From Phormidesmis priestleyi (lineage in GTDB: Bacteria; Cyanobacteriota; Cyanobacteriia; Phormidesmidales; Phormidesmidaceae), in NCBI GenBank assembly GCA_003242115.1, contig QBMP01000007.1, positions 11,223 through 35,870 on the forward strand: a DNA stretch of 24,648 nt. The letters run 5' to 3'. How positions within the stretch are numbered: the stretch's first letter is position 1; each line of letters opens with the position of its first letter. The translations under genes were made by a program, and so were the position numbers. Under the pieces are notes generated by a model. It ran no database searches and was not told the origin of the DNA. It saw only the letters and a program-made list of their open reading frames with translations. This document shows positions 7,553-15,946 of this stretch, piece after piece.

Positions 7553-9310
7553 TTACATGCGCTCTAGCACATCGATACCGAGCAAAAACAGGCCGAGCTT
7601 GAGCGATCGCGCCGTCAAATCACACATCACCAGCCGAGAAGTGCGAATGGGTTCTGGGGCTTGCAGCACCGGGCAGCGATCATAAAACTGATTGAACTTT
7701 TGACTCAGCTCAAATAAATACTGACAGAGCCGGTTTGGCAAAAGTTCTCTTTCAACGTCATCTAGCACCAAATCCATTTGCAGCAGGTGCTTTGCCAGGA
7801 TAAACTCACTCTCTTCCGTGAGCTTCATCTGCGCATCTAGCTGAGCAAAATCCACCTCGCCCTTGCGGCTAATGCCGCGCACCCGCACATAGGCATACAG
7901 CATATAAGGCGCAGTATTGCCTTTGAGATCCAGCATTCTATCGTAGCTGAAGGTGTAGTCGCTGACGCGGTTTTGACTCAAGTCGGCGTATTTGACTGCG
8001 CCAATGCCCACTTTTTCGGCAACGTTTTGAATAAATGCGTCAGATTCTGTTCTTTCTTCTGCGGTTAGACGGTTTTCAACATCGGTGCGGGTGCGGGCGA
8101 TCGCTTCATCCAACAGCTCCTTTAAAGGCACCGCCTCACCCGAACGAGACTTCAGCCGCTTGCCATCTTCACCCAGCACCAAGCCAAAAGGCGCATAGCT
8201 CAAATCCACGTTCTCCGGTACCCAGCTTGCCCTTCTTGCCACCTGAAAAATCTGCGCAAAGTGATTGGATTGCCCCGCGTCGGTACTGTAAATAATTCGA
8301 TCTGCCTGATCTTCATTAATCCGGTAGCGAAGCGCTGCCAAATCTGTCGTGGAATAGTTGTAGCCACCGTTGGACTTTTGCACAATCATTGGCAGCGCCT
8401 CGCCGTCTTTATTAGTAAAACCTTCTAAAAAAACACACTGCGCCCCGTTATCTTCTACCAACAGTCCAGTTTCTTTCAGGTCGGTAATCACCGCAGGCAA
8501 AAACGGATTATAAAAAGACTCTCCTCTATCTACAATATCTTGAGAAATACTCAACAGGTCGTAGATTTTTCGGTAAGAACGCTTCGAGAGCTGACACACC
8601 CGCTTCCAGGCTTCTAACACTTCAGTATCACCAGCCTGTAGTTTCACCACCGCCTGACGAGCATTCTCTTTAAAGACTTCATCTTCATCAAATCGTTTTT
8701 TGGCCTGTCGGTAAAAAGTTGCGAGTTCGCCTGAAGTCGAGGCTTCAGCCGCTGCTTGGGGATCAGGATAGGCTTCTTGCAGGTAGGCAATCAACATTCC
8801 GAACGGCGTTCCCCAGTCACCAATATGGCTGACTTTTTGCACATCGTGACCCAGAAACTCCACCACTCTGGCAAGGCACTCGCCAATGACGGCAGGACGC
8901 AAATGCCCAACATGCATTTCTTTGGCAATGTTGGGGCTAGGATAATCAACAATAATTTTTTGAGGCGGTTCGGCTGTGGCAATGCCGAGGCGGTCGCTGC
9001 TATGCATACTCTCTAGCTGCGCTTCTAAATACTCAGTTTTCAGCTTAAAGTTAATAAATCCTGGCCCCGCAATCGAAGGCGGTTCGCAAATATCAGAAAC
9101 CTTTAGATGCTCGGCGATTTGAGTCGCGATCGCTCTCGGATTACTTTTCAGCGGCTTAGCCAAAGACATCGCTACATTAGCCTGATAGTCACCAAACTTA
9201 GGATTATTTGTACTCACCAGCAGCGGATCGTGATCTCTATAGTCAGCGCCAAAAGCCCCTGCCAACGCAGCCTGCACCCGATTCTTTAAGTCATTTAGCG
9301 TGGATTTCAT
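7553..9310 (-). CDS. argS: Arginyl-tRNA synthetase
   Basis: A class I aminoacyl-tRNA synthetase that charges tRNA-Arg in the cytoplasm; the length (585 aa) is normal. Residues 1-90 form the Add1-type N-terminal tRNA-binding domain. The signature HVGH lies at 133-136 within [15 protein letters not shown]. The catalytic loop [17 protein letters not shown] replaces KMSKS, as usual in bacterial ArgS. The C-terminal helical DALR anticodon domain runs from [15 protein letters not shown] to the end ([17 protein letters not shown]). The ATG at 9310 begins [16 protein letters not shown], typical for the family. Its stop codon directly abuts the Nramp stop, so antisense read-through between them is likely unless a terminator lies inside a coding region. 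Confidence 0.97.
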   Translation of the reverse strand: MKSTLNDLKNRVQAALAGAFGADYRDHDPLLVSTNNPKFGDYQANVAMSLAKPLKSNPRAIATQIAEHLKVSDICEPPSIAGPGFINFKLKTEYLEAQLESMHSSDRLGIATAEPPQKIIVDYPSPNIAKEMHVGHLRPAVIGECLARVVEFLGHDVQKVSHIGDWGTPFGMLIAYLQEAYPDPQAAAEASTSGELATFYRQAKKRFDEDEVFKENARQAVVKLQAGDTEVLEAWKRVCQLSKRSYRKIYDLLSISQDIVDRGESFYNPFLPAVITDLKETGLLVEDNGAQCVFLEGFTNKDGEALPMIVQKSNGGYNYSTTDLAALRYRINEDQADRIIYSTDAGQSNHFAQIFQVARRASWVPENVDLSYAPFGLVLGEDGKRLKSRSGEAVPLKELLDEAIARTRTDVENRLTAEERTESDAFIQNVAEKVGIGAVKYADLSQNRVSDYTFSYDRMLDLKGNTAPYMLYAYVRVRGISRKGEVDFAQLDAQMKLTEESEFILAKHLLQMDLVLDDVERELLPNRLCQYLFELSQKFNQFYDRCPVLQAPEPIRTSRLVMCDLTARSLKLGLFLLGIDVLERM

Positions 9311-9495
9311 AATGCGATTGCGCTGCCCTCGGCCCGAATAAGATAGTCATAAACACCCCCTCATCATAAATCCCCGTCTGCTGTAGAAACAGCCCCACCC
9401 AAGCACCTCTAAATAAATGTCCAAATAAATACTCAACCAGATACCCCACCAAATACCCTGTCATAATCAACCCATCAGCTAGTGCGATCGCCCCC

Positions 9496-10038
9496 ATGCC
9501 CAAAGGCCCCACCAAAGAACAGCTGGCCGCCGCCCACGGCCAAACCATGCCCGACATTATTGCCCCCAACCTCAAAGTGCTCTTTTGCGGCATCAATCCC
9601 AGCCTTTACAGCGTCGTTGTCGGTCACCACTTCGGCAGACCGGGCAACCGCTTTTGGAAAGCCATTCATCAGGCAGGCTTCACCCCTCGGCTATACCATC
9701 CCAGCGAAGATGGCTCACTGCCCGATCTCGGCTACGGCATCACGAACATGGCCCCTCGCGCTACTGCCCGCGCCGATGAACTGAGCAAAGCAGAAATTCA
9801 AGCCGGTCAAAAACTATTAGCCAACAAAATTCAAAAATATCAGCCCAAATGCCTCGCCTTTCTGGGCATCAGCGCCTATCGCATTGCCTTCACTCAGCCC
9901 AAGGCTAAAATTGGCCCTCAGCCACCCTGGCAAGGGACAGATATTTGGGCATTGCCCAACCCTAGCGGCCTCAACGCTCACTACCAAGTCAACGATCTGG
10001 CCGAAGTCTATAGCTGGCTACTAAACGCTGATTACTAA
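9496..10038 (+). CDS. mug: Mug-type G/U mismatch DNA glycosylase
   Basis: A monofunctional DNA glycosylase of the uracil-DNA glycosylase superfamily that removes uracil or thymine opposite guanine in base excision repair. The active-site motif GINPSLYS (32-39) carries the water-positioning N34, and the second family motif NPSGLNAHY lies at 155-163. GHHFGRPGNRFWKAI matches the family's conserved stretch after motif 1. The length of 180 aa is normal. The ATG at 9496 follows a HIP1 site; the N-terminal extension before MPDIIAPNLKVLF is seen in many relatives, so I keep this start, although M18 is an alternative. It is divergent from argS. Confidence 0.92.
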   Translation: MPKGPTKEQLAAAHGQTMPDIIAPNLKVLFCGINPSLYSVVVGHHFGRPGNRFWKAIHQAGFTPRLYHPSEDGSLPDLGYGITNMAPRATARADELSKAEIQAGQKLLANKIQKYQPKCLAFLGISAYRIAFTQPKAKIGPQPPWQGTDIWALPNPSGLNAHYQVNDLAEVYSWLLNADY

Positions 10039-10079
10039 AGTCCTATCTAAAGTTCTTCCCAAGACGGCTCACCTCAGCA

Positions 10080-11162
10080 ATGGTTTCTCCCTTACAAACC
10101 TGGCAACACCCTGAATCCAAACGCCTCTGGTTCATTTTAGGCGGACTTTCAGTGCTGGTTCATATCGGCTTGCTGGGACTCAGCTTACCCTACGTGCTCC
10201 GGCTGATGGAGCCTTCCACCGCCGCTGTATCAGCGGTGCCGATTGAGCTAGTGACGGTAGATCCAGTCAGTGGCAAACCAATTGAGAACGCCGACAGCGA
10301 TCGCCTTTCAGCAGCAGCAACCTCCACAGCCCAACCGGAGACTGATACCGATATCGATACCGCTACCAATCCGCCCGCTGTCCCCAATAGCGATCCGAGC
10401 CTACCTACCGACCCAAACTCATTCAGTACTCAAGCCCCTGCGAATAGCCCTGCACCCAATCGCAACACCGACCCTGCGACTTCCGACCCGGCAACTTCCG
10501 ACCCTACAACTTCTCCTGACCCAACACCTCCTTCAAATTCTGGACGCCCAACTAGACCAAGCCAACCCCCAACAGGAACAGAACCCAGTTCAGACAGCGG
10601 TTCAGGCAGCGGTTCAGGCACCAGTTCAAGCCGCGACTCAGGTGACGGATCATCTGACGCTTCAAATGACGCTTCAGATGATAGTTCAGGCGACGGCTCA
10701 GGCGACGCTCTTACCTCCCTTTCAGGCAGCGGGCCACTGCAACCACCCGGTTCTGAGGGCACATCCACTACGGTGCAAGTCGCTGCTTTGCGAGTCACTG
10801 GCACTCGCCTCGACGTAGTGCAAGATGTAAAAGATCAGCCGCCACAGTTGCTGAGTAGTATGGCCGCGATCGCTCTAGAACCTGAGCGAGTGGGGTGCGA
10901 TCGCGTTGATTTTTCGGCTGGGCCTTTGGGGCCACTGACCTATCGAGTCGCCATAGATACCGATAGCAGCATTCGGACACTGACCCTACAGACGCAAGGC
11001 GGTAGTTCGCTCAGCCTTGCCAATGAAGAAGCTATAGCCTGTCTGATTCGCTCAGCCGGATTTACCTTCTTGGCGGCTGTCTCCGACGGCACACCCATCT
11101 TAGATGACAGCCTGCTGCTCACCCTAGACGTCATCGAATCTCAACCCGACACAGCGCCATAA
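10080..11162 (+). CDS. TonB-like membrane-anchored protein with low-complexity linker
   Basis: A 360-residue protein with TonB-like layout: a short cytoplasmic start, one membrane helix (about 19-42, LWFILGGLSVLVHIGLLGLS), a long Pro/Ser/Asp/Gly/Thr-rich linker (about 85-220) that could span the periplasm, and a C-terminal globular domain (about 225-355) with LEPERVGCDRVDF and two cysteines that might pair. TonB-like proteins pass proton-motive energy to outer-membrane transporters; I see no definite TonB C-terminal motif, so this role is only suggested by layout. The linker is built from short tandem DNA repeats. The gene starts 41 bp after mug and is followed by tRNA-Gly. Confidence 0.65.
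   Translation: MVSPLQTWQHPESKRLWFILGGLSVLVHIGLLGLSLPYVLRLMEPSTAAVSAVPIELVTVDPVSGKPIENADSDRLSAAATSTAQPETDTDIDTATNPPAVPNSDPSLPTDPNSFSTQAPANSPAPNRNTDPATSDPATSDPTTSPDPTPPSNSGRPTRPSQPPTGTEPSSDSGSGSGSGTSSSRDSGDGSSDASNDASDDSSGDGSGDALTSLSGSGPLQPPGSEGTSTTVQVAALRVTGTRLDVVQDVKDQPPQLLSSMAAIALEPERVGCDRVDFSAGPLGPLTYRVAIDTDSSIRTLTLQTQGGSSLSLANEEAIACLIRSAGFTFLAAVSDGTPILDDSLLLTLDVIESQPDTAP
10483..10512 (+). repeat. 15-bp imperfect tandem repeat encoding ATSDP units
   Basis: A 15-bp unit around CGACTTCCGACCCGG recurs with small changes and encodes DPATSDPATSDPTTSPDP in the linker of the TonB-like protein. It is an in-frame expansion of a disordered segment. Confidence 0.7.
10587..10710 (+). repeat. Short tandem repeats (GGTTCAGGCAGC family) encoding Ser/Gly/Asp linker
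   Basis: Two near-perfect 12-bp copies (10599-10610, 10611-10622) are followed by degenerating TTCAGGC and GACGCTTCA units. They encode alternating Ser-Gly and then Ser-Asp residues. All are in frame, so slippage changes only linker length. Confidence 0.8.
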
Positions 11163-11257
11163 AAACCGCACATGCCTACATTTACCTGCATTGACCCATA
11201 TGCACTCAGCTCAAAACATGATAAGGTGTCTAAGCTATAGATTAACTAATAGCCTAT

Positions 11258-11328
11258 GCGGGTGTAGTTTAGTGGTAAAACCCTAGCCTTCCAAGCTAAT
11301 GATGGGGGTTCGATTCCCCCCACCCGCT
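11258..11328 (+). tRNA. tRNA-Gly (anticodon UCC)
   Basis: The 71-nt sequence folds as a cloverleaf: acceptor arms GCGGGTG and CACCCGC pair fully, the D stem is GTTT/AAAC, the anticodon loop CTTCCAA has TCC at 11290-11292, the T arm is GGGGG/CCCCC around TTCGATT, and the discriminator is T. The outermost anticodon-stem pair is C-A, leaving four good pairs. CCA is not encoded. It should read GGA and other glycine codons. No convincing -35/-10 pair with normal spacing is visible; TTGACC at 11191 is too far from TATAGA at 11236. The defence island begins just after it, and tRNA 3' ends are common integration sites. Confidence 0.96.
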
Positions 11329-11342
11329 TCGACTCTTGTACA

Positions 11343-11359
11343 GTGACACTTTATGTCAC
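11343..11359. promoter_or_regulatory. Perfect inverted repeat, possible operator upstream of defence operon
   Basis: GTGACA (11343-11348) and TGTCAC (11354-11359) flank 5 nt. The dyad lies 15 bp after the tRNA and 78 bp before the DUF499 start, where a repressor or activator site for the operon would be expected. No T-run follows, so it is unlikely to be the tRNA terminator. The function is inferred from position and symmetry alone. Confidence 0.35.
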
Positions 11360-11387
11360 AATTCCACGCTATGCGGTTCGGTTCCCC

Positions 11388-11425
11388 AGAGAATCCCCCG
11401 CTTTCAGCGGCGGGAGTATGTCAAA
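11388..11425 (-). mobile_element. Possible IS200/IS605-type element end (hairpin remnant)
   Basis: Read on the minus strand, this segment runs TTTGACATACTCCCGCCG, then CTGAAAGCGGGGGATTCT. A TTGACATnCTCCC box, a short GC-rich hairpin and a GGGGATTCT box are the layout I know from ends of IS200/IS605-type or TnpB-associated elements. No transposase or TnpB frame adjoins it, so it would be a solo end or relic. The hairpin (CCGC TTTCA GCGG on the plus strand) lies in the presumed 5' leader of DUF499 and might instead have a regulatory role. Confidence 0.4.
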
Positions 11426-11437
11426 GAGAAGCAATAT

Positions 11438-14400
11438 ATGTTGAAGACGGTCAAAGACGGCTGCAAAATTCACCCATCTACCTTGGATTATCAGGTGGCG
11501 GGCGGGGTTGAGAGTTTGGCTCAGATGATTGACTCTCAAGACGAGGGTCAGGCTTTTTTTGAGAAGAGCTATCTGACTAGAGGGATGGAGGAACTGCTGC
11601 GCGAGGGACTGCTGCGGCTGTCGGGGCAGACGGATCAGGCTCTATTTGAACTGGCCCAAGCGATGGGTGGCGGTAAAACTCACCTGATGTGCGCTTTGGG
11701 ACTGCTGGCTAAATATCCGTCTGCGCGATCGCACGTCTTACCTTCAGATGTCATTCAGCGACTAGATGACACGCAGGCCCAGATCGCCATATTCGACGGT
11801 CGAGACAGTCCAGACCATTACCTATGGGGTGAAATCGCTAAGCAGATCGGGGCGGAAGAGGCGATGCGCCCGTTCTGGCAGAATGGCCCCAAGGCACCCG
11901 GCAAAGAGCACTGGAAAGAAATGATTGGCGATCGCCCGACGCTGATTTTATTCGATGAGTTGCCCCCTTACTTCCTTGAAGCACGAACGATGCCAGTGGG
12001 TAAGGGCTCGATGGTAGATGTGCTCACCAGGGCACTGTCCAATTTATTCGTCGCTGCGCTGGAGCTGCCGCGCTGCTGTGTGGTGCTAGCCAACCTATCG
12101 GATAGCTACCGCGAGCAGGTTAAAGAAGTAAATAAGCTCGTGGCCGATGTGCAGCGAGAAGCCTCCCGGCAAGCCAAGAAGATTACGCCCGTTTCCTTAG
12201 AAGGCAGCGAAGTTTACTCCATTTTGCGCAAGCGCCTGTTTTCGTCAATGCCGACAGACGAGGAAATTGATGAGGTGGCTGAAGCCTATGCTGCGCAGGT
12301 GAAGCTGGCAGAAGATAGCGGCTATTTGACCGCTCGCAGTCTGGAGCAAATTGCCGATGAAATTCGGGCGACCTATCCGTTTCATCCGTCGTTTAAGCAC
12401 TTGGTGGCGCTGTTTAAGGACAACCCAGATTTTCGGGAGACGCGGGGGCTATTGCAGTTTGCGGCGCGGGTGGTGCGCTCGGTGTGGCAGCGAGATCATA
12501 ACGATGTCTTTTTAGTGGGTACTCAGCACCTGGATTTGAATGACGCTCAGGTGATGAATGAGGTCACTGATATCAACCGGGCGTTGCGACCGGCGATCAC
12601 GATGGATATTGCCGACAATGGCAATGCCCATGCTGAAGATATTGACGCCAATCTGAATAGTGATGCGGCTTCTCAGGTGGCGGCAATGATTCTTTCGGCG
12701 TCACTTTCCTTAGCTGTGAAGGGTCACATGGGGCTGCGTCGGGAGGAAGTAATTGAGTACCTTTCTGCGCCTAATCGGAAGCCGGAGGAGTTTGCCCAGG
12801 CGTTTGAGCGACTGCGTAAGAGCGCCTGGTATCTCCATGCTGAGGGTGAGCTTTTTTACTTTAAAGACACGGAGAACCTGACTAAACGGATTCAGCGCGA
12901 GGCGAAAGGGCTACCGGAGCCGAAGGTGTATAAAGCGCTGAGAAATCGGCTGGAGGGAGAGCTAGAGGCGCGATCGCGGCGGGCCTATCAGGAGGTGATG
13001 GTGATGCCAGAGATTGATGAAATCAAGCTGAGCGCTCATCGTATTTTGGTAGTGGTTCCGCCTGATAATCGGGTGCCGCCTGAGGATATTCAGCGGTTTT
13101 ATCAGTCTGTGTCGGAAAAGAATAATCTACTGCTGCTCTCCGGGAATGACACGCATATGGCAAGTCGGGTGGAGGAAGCCTTACGGGAGCTGTATGCCAT
13201 TGAGAATATCGCCAGGGGCTTGAATTCTAGCGATCCGCTGTATGCTCAGGCTCAAGATGCTAGAGAAGAAGCCGAAGGATCGTTTATTCAGGCGCTGCAA
13301 GGCACTTACAACCGGGTGTTTTATCCTTCTGAAGAGGGTCTGCAACCGGCCACTATTGAGACTGGTCTGAAGTTTGGGCAGACCAGCGCAGATAGCGTTG
13401 AAACCCAACTCGAAAACATGCTGGCTAGTATGCGCTGTGACGAAAAGCTGGCGGTAGATGCTGACGCCAACCCATTGAAGTATTTTGCGATGGCCGAAGA
13501 AGACCTTTGGCCGCAGAGCGATCGCCGGACGCCCTGGCGCGATGTGCTAATACGGGCAAAAAGCAATCCGGCTTGGCCCTGGCTACCCGGCATTAAAGGG
13601 CTAGAGTCGCTGAAGGTGAAGGCGATTTCTCAGGGGCGCTGGCGAGAAGGTAACGATGGCTGGATTGAAAAAGGCCCGTTCCCGAAAGAAAAAACTGCCG
13701 TCAACGTTTTGAGTCAAGAAGATACCCGTAGCGATGAATCGGTGCTGGCTATTACGCCGAGTCATGCTGGCCCAAGTCCGAAGGTGCATTACGCAACGAC
13801 GGCGGCGGTCAGTGATGCCGATCCGGTGGTGGATGACTTAGATGCCTTTCGCACGAAAGAGCCGACGCTTTATTTCCGAGCCTTTGACACGACGGGCAAT
13901 CATGCTTCTGGCGAGCCCAAGCGGTGGGTGGCTAAGCTCAAAGTGCGCTATCAGGTGCATGAGTATTCCGACCATCGTAAGGTTGAGCTGGCGGTCACGC
14001 CTGCTGCTGAGATTCGCTACACGACGGATGCGACGAATCCGCGTGAGGGCAGAGTTTACGACGAGCCGTTCACCATTTCAGATGAGCGTATCATGCTTCA
14101 GGTGTATGCCAGTGCGGGAGAGGCGAAAGCGACTGAAACCTTCACGATTGCTGAGAAGGGAACCAAACGCGCTGAGATCGACGACGCGAAGACTGCCAAG
14201 CTAAATCGAAAGTCCCGTTTTGATACGACAAATGCGGTCTTTGGCTTAATTGCGGCCTTCAAGGAGCGTCAGGGCGTTATTTTTAATGGCGTTACGCTCA
14301 ATGTGGGAGAAGGGGAGCAAGCGGTGCAGGTGCGGTTTAATGACCGCGCGGTGACGCCGACTATTCTTGAAAAAGTAATTGCTGCCCTACGGGAAAATCT

Positions 14401-14527
14401 CGATGAGCCGGATGCTTTGGTACAGTTAACTATCCGGGATGGTGCTGCTTTTGATACTGGGTTTGATCTCAAGGCCTTTGCTGAGCTGGCAGGGATTGAG
14501 CTAACGCCCGATACGGTGGAGCAGTGA
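11438..14527 (+). CDS. DUF499-family AAA+ ATPase, anti-phage array component
   Basis: With the start at ATG 11438 (preceded by AGAGAAG) the protein has 1029 residues; the frame is open from 11336, but the extra part is made of the inverted repeat and the IS-like hairpin. Walker A is AMGGGKTH (75-82), Walker B is LILFDELPP with D173 and E174, and VVLANLSDSY follows as a likely sensor region. These match the large ATPases of DUF499 (COG1483). Residues about 850-905 (AEIRYTTDATNPREGRVYDEP) look like a chitobiase/hexosaminidase C-terminal-type beta-sandwich. DUF499 proteins co-occur with DUF1156 methylases and helicases in defence loci and probably power DNA remodelling or recruitment (inference). 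It is first in the plus-strand array; the DUF3780 start follows its stop after one base. Confidence 0.9.
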   Translation: MLKTVKDGCKIHPSTLDYQVAGGVESLAQMIDSQDEGQAFFEKSYLTRGMEELLREGLLRLSGQTDQALFELAQAMGGGKTHLMCALGLLAKYPSARSHVLPSDVIQRLDDTQAQIAIFDGRDSPDHYLWGEIAKQIGAEEAMRPFWQNGPKAPGKEHWKEMIGDRPTLILFDELPPYFLEARTMPVGKGSMVDVLTRALSNLFVAALELPRCCVVLANLSDSYREQVKEVNKLVADVQREASRQAKKITPVSLEGSEVYSILRKRLFSSMPTDEEIDEVAEAYAAQVKLAEDSGYLTARSLEQIADEIRATYPFHPSFKHLVALFKDNPDFRETRGLLQFAARVVRSVWQRDHNDVFLVGTQHLDLNDAQVMNEVTDINRALRPAITMDIADNGNAHAEDIDANLNSDAASQVAAMILSASLSLAVKGHMGLRREEVIEYLSAPNRKPEEFAQAFERLRKSAWYLHAEGELFYFKDTENLTKRIQREAKGLPEPKVYKALRNRLEGELEARSRRAYQEVMVMPEIDEIKLSAHRILVVVPPDNRVPPEDIQRFYQSVSEKNNLLLLSGNDTHMASRVEEALRELYAIENIARGLNSSDPLYAQAQDAREEAEGSFIQALQGTYNRVFYPSEEGLQPATIETGLKFGQTSADSVETQLENMLASMRCDEKLAVDADANPLKYFAMAEEDLWPQSDRRTPWRDVLIRAKSNPAWPWLPGIKGLESLKVKAISQGRWREGNDGWIEKGPFPKEKTAVNVLSQEDTRSDESVLAITPSHAGPSPKVHYATTAAVSDADPVVDDLDAFRTKEPTLYFRAFDTTGNHASGEPKRWVAKLKVRYQVHEYSDHRKVELAVTPAAEIRYTTDATNPREGRVYDEPFTISDERIMLQVYASAGEAKATETFTIAEKGTKRAEIDDAKTAKLNRKSRFDTTNAVFGLIAAFKERQGVIFNGVTLNVGEGEQAVQVRFNDRAVTPTILEKVIAALRENLDEPDALVQLTIRDGAAFDTGFDLKAFAELAGIELTPDTVEQ

Positions 14528-14528
14528 G

Positions 14529-15179
14529 ATGGCGCTAGTACATGCTGATCCAATGACTATGGCCAAAGAGCTAAAAAAGACGAGCCCCCAAAAAACGAGT
14601 AAGCAGGCTGTTCAACTGGCTCATGCGACTCAGGGATTTGGCGTACCGCTGACGGCTGCACCGCATCATTTTTGGGTGGTGATTCCTCGGGGAACTCAGC
14701 AGCCGGTGCAGATCGTTGAAGATTTGGGGATGCACATTCACGGCGGTGAGAGTGAGCTGCTAGAGCGCGTGGTGCTGCCGCGTTCGGTTTGGACGGCGAT
14801 CGCTAACCCAGTTAAGCGGATGTTTAATGAGCGGCTGAAGGCGCATAAGCTGAAGGCGGGACAGTGGAAGGTGGGCAAGAACCGAGTGGATCGGCTGCTG
14901 GGTAAGGAGCTGTGTGTGCTGGCTTGGGCGATTGAAGAGCTAGAAGAGGAGAAGGTGGGGGCGGCTTTGCGGAACTGGCTGGCGTTGCGTCCAGAGGAGC
15001 GCTGGTGGCTGTTTGGGATGACGGCTTCTACGGTGGGGGCTCCGGAGGATAAAGGGCGAGGCTGGCGGATGGCGCTGAAGTATGCGCTGGGCGATTCGCC
15101 GCAGCCGGTGATTTTGGAGGCGCGGAAGGCACAGGTCAAGGACGACGAATACGAAACATTGCCTTTGTTTCAGACTTAG
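14529..15179 (+). CDS. DUF3780 protein, anti-phage array component
   Basis: A 216-residue protein matching in my reading the DUF3780 family, which is found beside DUF499 and DUF1156 genes. The core begins at about residue 36 with GFGVPLTAAPHHFWVVIPRG, continues with LPRSVWTAIANPVKRMFNERL and LCVLAWAIEELE, and ends with DEYETLPLFQT. No catalytic motif is visible, so a structural or DNA-recognition role is possible but unproven. The ATG one base after the DUF499 stop, with GGAG about 8 nt upstream, implies translational coupling; ATG 14553 and 14559 are alternatives. The Lys-rich start (about 12-26) may be disordered. Confidence 0.85.
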   Translation: MALVHADPMTMAKELKKTSPQKTSKQAVQLAHATQGFGVPLTAAPHHFWVVIPRGTQQPVQIVEDLGMHIHGGESELLERVVLPRSVWTAIANPVKRMFNERLKAHKLKAGQWKVGKNRVDRLLGKELCVLAWAIEELEEEKVGAALRNWLALRPEERWWLFGMTASTVGAPEDKGRGWRMALKYALGDSPQPVILEARKAQVKDDEYETLPLFQT

Positions 15180-15238
15180 ATTTAGCTTCTAAGCTGAGAA
15201 ATATGGAAACCTGTTAAATAAATGGAGGTGCTTGCACT

Positions 15239-15490
15239 ATGACCGTCCAAGAATTATTGAACGCTGCTCAAAAGTTGAGTTTGCCAGATCAGCTTCAACT
15301 GGCGAGTCAACTTATGCAGGTAGCTAGCCAAAAGCTTCAGACAGCTTCTGTGCCTGCTCCGACCTCATCGGATACAGAAGATCCTTTAGTGGGTCTTTTC
15401 TCAGGCTCTGTGGATTTAGCTACGCGCTCCAAAGAAATCTTGGAGCAGGAAATTAAGTCGAGTTCTGGATTTACATGGAAAGAGTCTTAG
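15239..15490 (+). CDS. VapB-like antitoxin
   Basis: An 83-residue protein starting MTVQELLNAAQKLSLPDQLQLASQLMQ, an amphipathic helical start typical of small cyanobacterial antitoxins encoded before PIN toxins. A Pro/Ser/Thr-rich middle leads to a C-terminal part (about 55-83) likely to bind the toxin. A strong GGAGG (15224-15228) precedes the ATG, unlike most genes here, which fits high antitoxin output. It overlaps the toxin gene by 16 bp. Identification rests mainly on size, order and the overlap. Confidence 0.75.
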   Translation: MTVQELLNAAQKLSLPDQLQLASQLMQVASQKLQTASVPAPTSSDTEDPLVGLFSGSVDLATRSKEILEQEIKSSSGFTWKES

Positions 15491-15891
15491 CCGATAGTGG
15501 CTTTGTTGTCGCTTTAATGAATCGTTCTGATCAAAGGCACGCCGATGTTTCCCCTATCTATAAGCAGTACGCGCAAATTTTGCTGCCCCAGATGGTGCTA
15601 GTCGAAGTCGCCTACTTAATCGGTCGTGATGCTGGGATTTCTACAGTGGTTGAATTTCTGAAGGGGCTACCGGCTAGTCGATTTGAAGTGATTGAAGCGT
15701 CAGCCCAAGACCTTGAGCGAACGGCTCAAATATTAGAGCAGTATGCTGATAGCAAAGTTGATTTTGTGGATGCGATTGTCATGGCGATCGCAGAACGACT
15801 TAATATCACAGCGATTTTGACTATCGATCAGCGTGATTTCAGGCTTTTTAGACCGTCACATTGCGAAAGTTTTACGTTGCGCCCCCAGTAA
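15475..15891 (+). CDS. VapC-like PIN-domain toxin
   Basis: A 138-residue PIN-domain protein, probably a Mg-dependent endoribonuclease toxin. The acidic active-site residues are visible: D7 (LADSGF), E44 (LVEVAYL), D96/D99 (VDFVDAIVMAIAE) and D118/D121 (TIDQRDF). The length is normal for VapC. The start overlaps the antitoxin's last 16 bp, so the two are translationally coupled. The pair sits between DUF3780 and the DUF1156 methylase, in the same direction. VapBC pairs are common in cyanobacteria, so the pair may be a passenger or may stabilise the array (see findings). Confidence 0.88.
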   Translation: MERVLADSGFVVALMNRSDQRHADVSPIYKQYAQILLPQMVLVEVAYLIGRDAGISTVVEFLKGLPASRFEVIEASAQDLERTAQILEQYADSKVDFVDAIVMAIAERLNITAILTIDQRDFRLFRPSHCESFTLRPQ

Positions 15892-15928
15892 TCACTCAGT
15901 AATCACTCAGTAATCACTCAGTAATCAC
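15887..15928. repeat. Tandem 11-bp repeat (AGTAATCACTC), about 3.8 copies
   Basis: Copies begin at 15887, 15898, 15909 and 15920, the last broken after 9 bases. The first contains the vapC stop codon. Each copy repeats TAA, and the 11-bp period places TAA in all three plus-strand frames. It fills most of the gap between the toxin stop and the DUF1156 start at 15947. Confidence 0.95.
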
Positions 15929-15946
15929 CTCATACATTATTTCCCT

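Noticed and set aside
10587..10710. Repeat block considered as a CRISPR array
   Set aside because: Units are 12 bp, contiguous and in frame, with no spacers; no cas genes are in the window.
10430..10804. Long minus-strand open frame opposite the TonB-like linker
   Set aside because: It is a by-product of the low-complexity repeats on the coding strand (Pro/Glu/Ser-rich mirror translation).
11311..11420. TCCCCC...CGCTT shared between the tRNA-Gly 3' end and the sequence about 80 bp downstream, as a possible att duplication
   Set aside because: The match is only about ten bases of C-rich sequence and is better explained by the GC-rich hairpin; no copy is found at the right end of the island.
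11336..11437. 34-residue N-terminal extension of the DUF499 protein
   Set aside because: It would begin at a TTG in the tRNA flank and translate the dyad and the IS-like hairpin; ATG 11438 has a better ribosome site.
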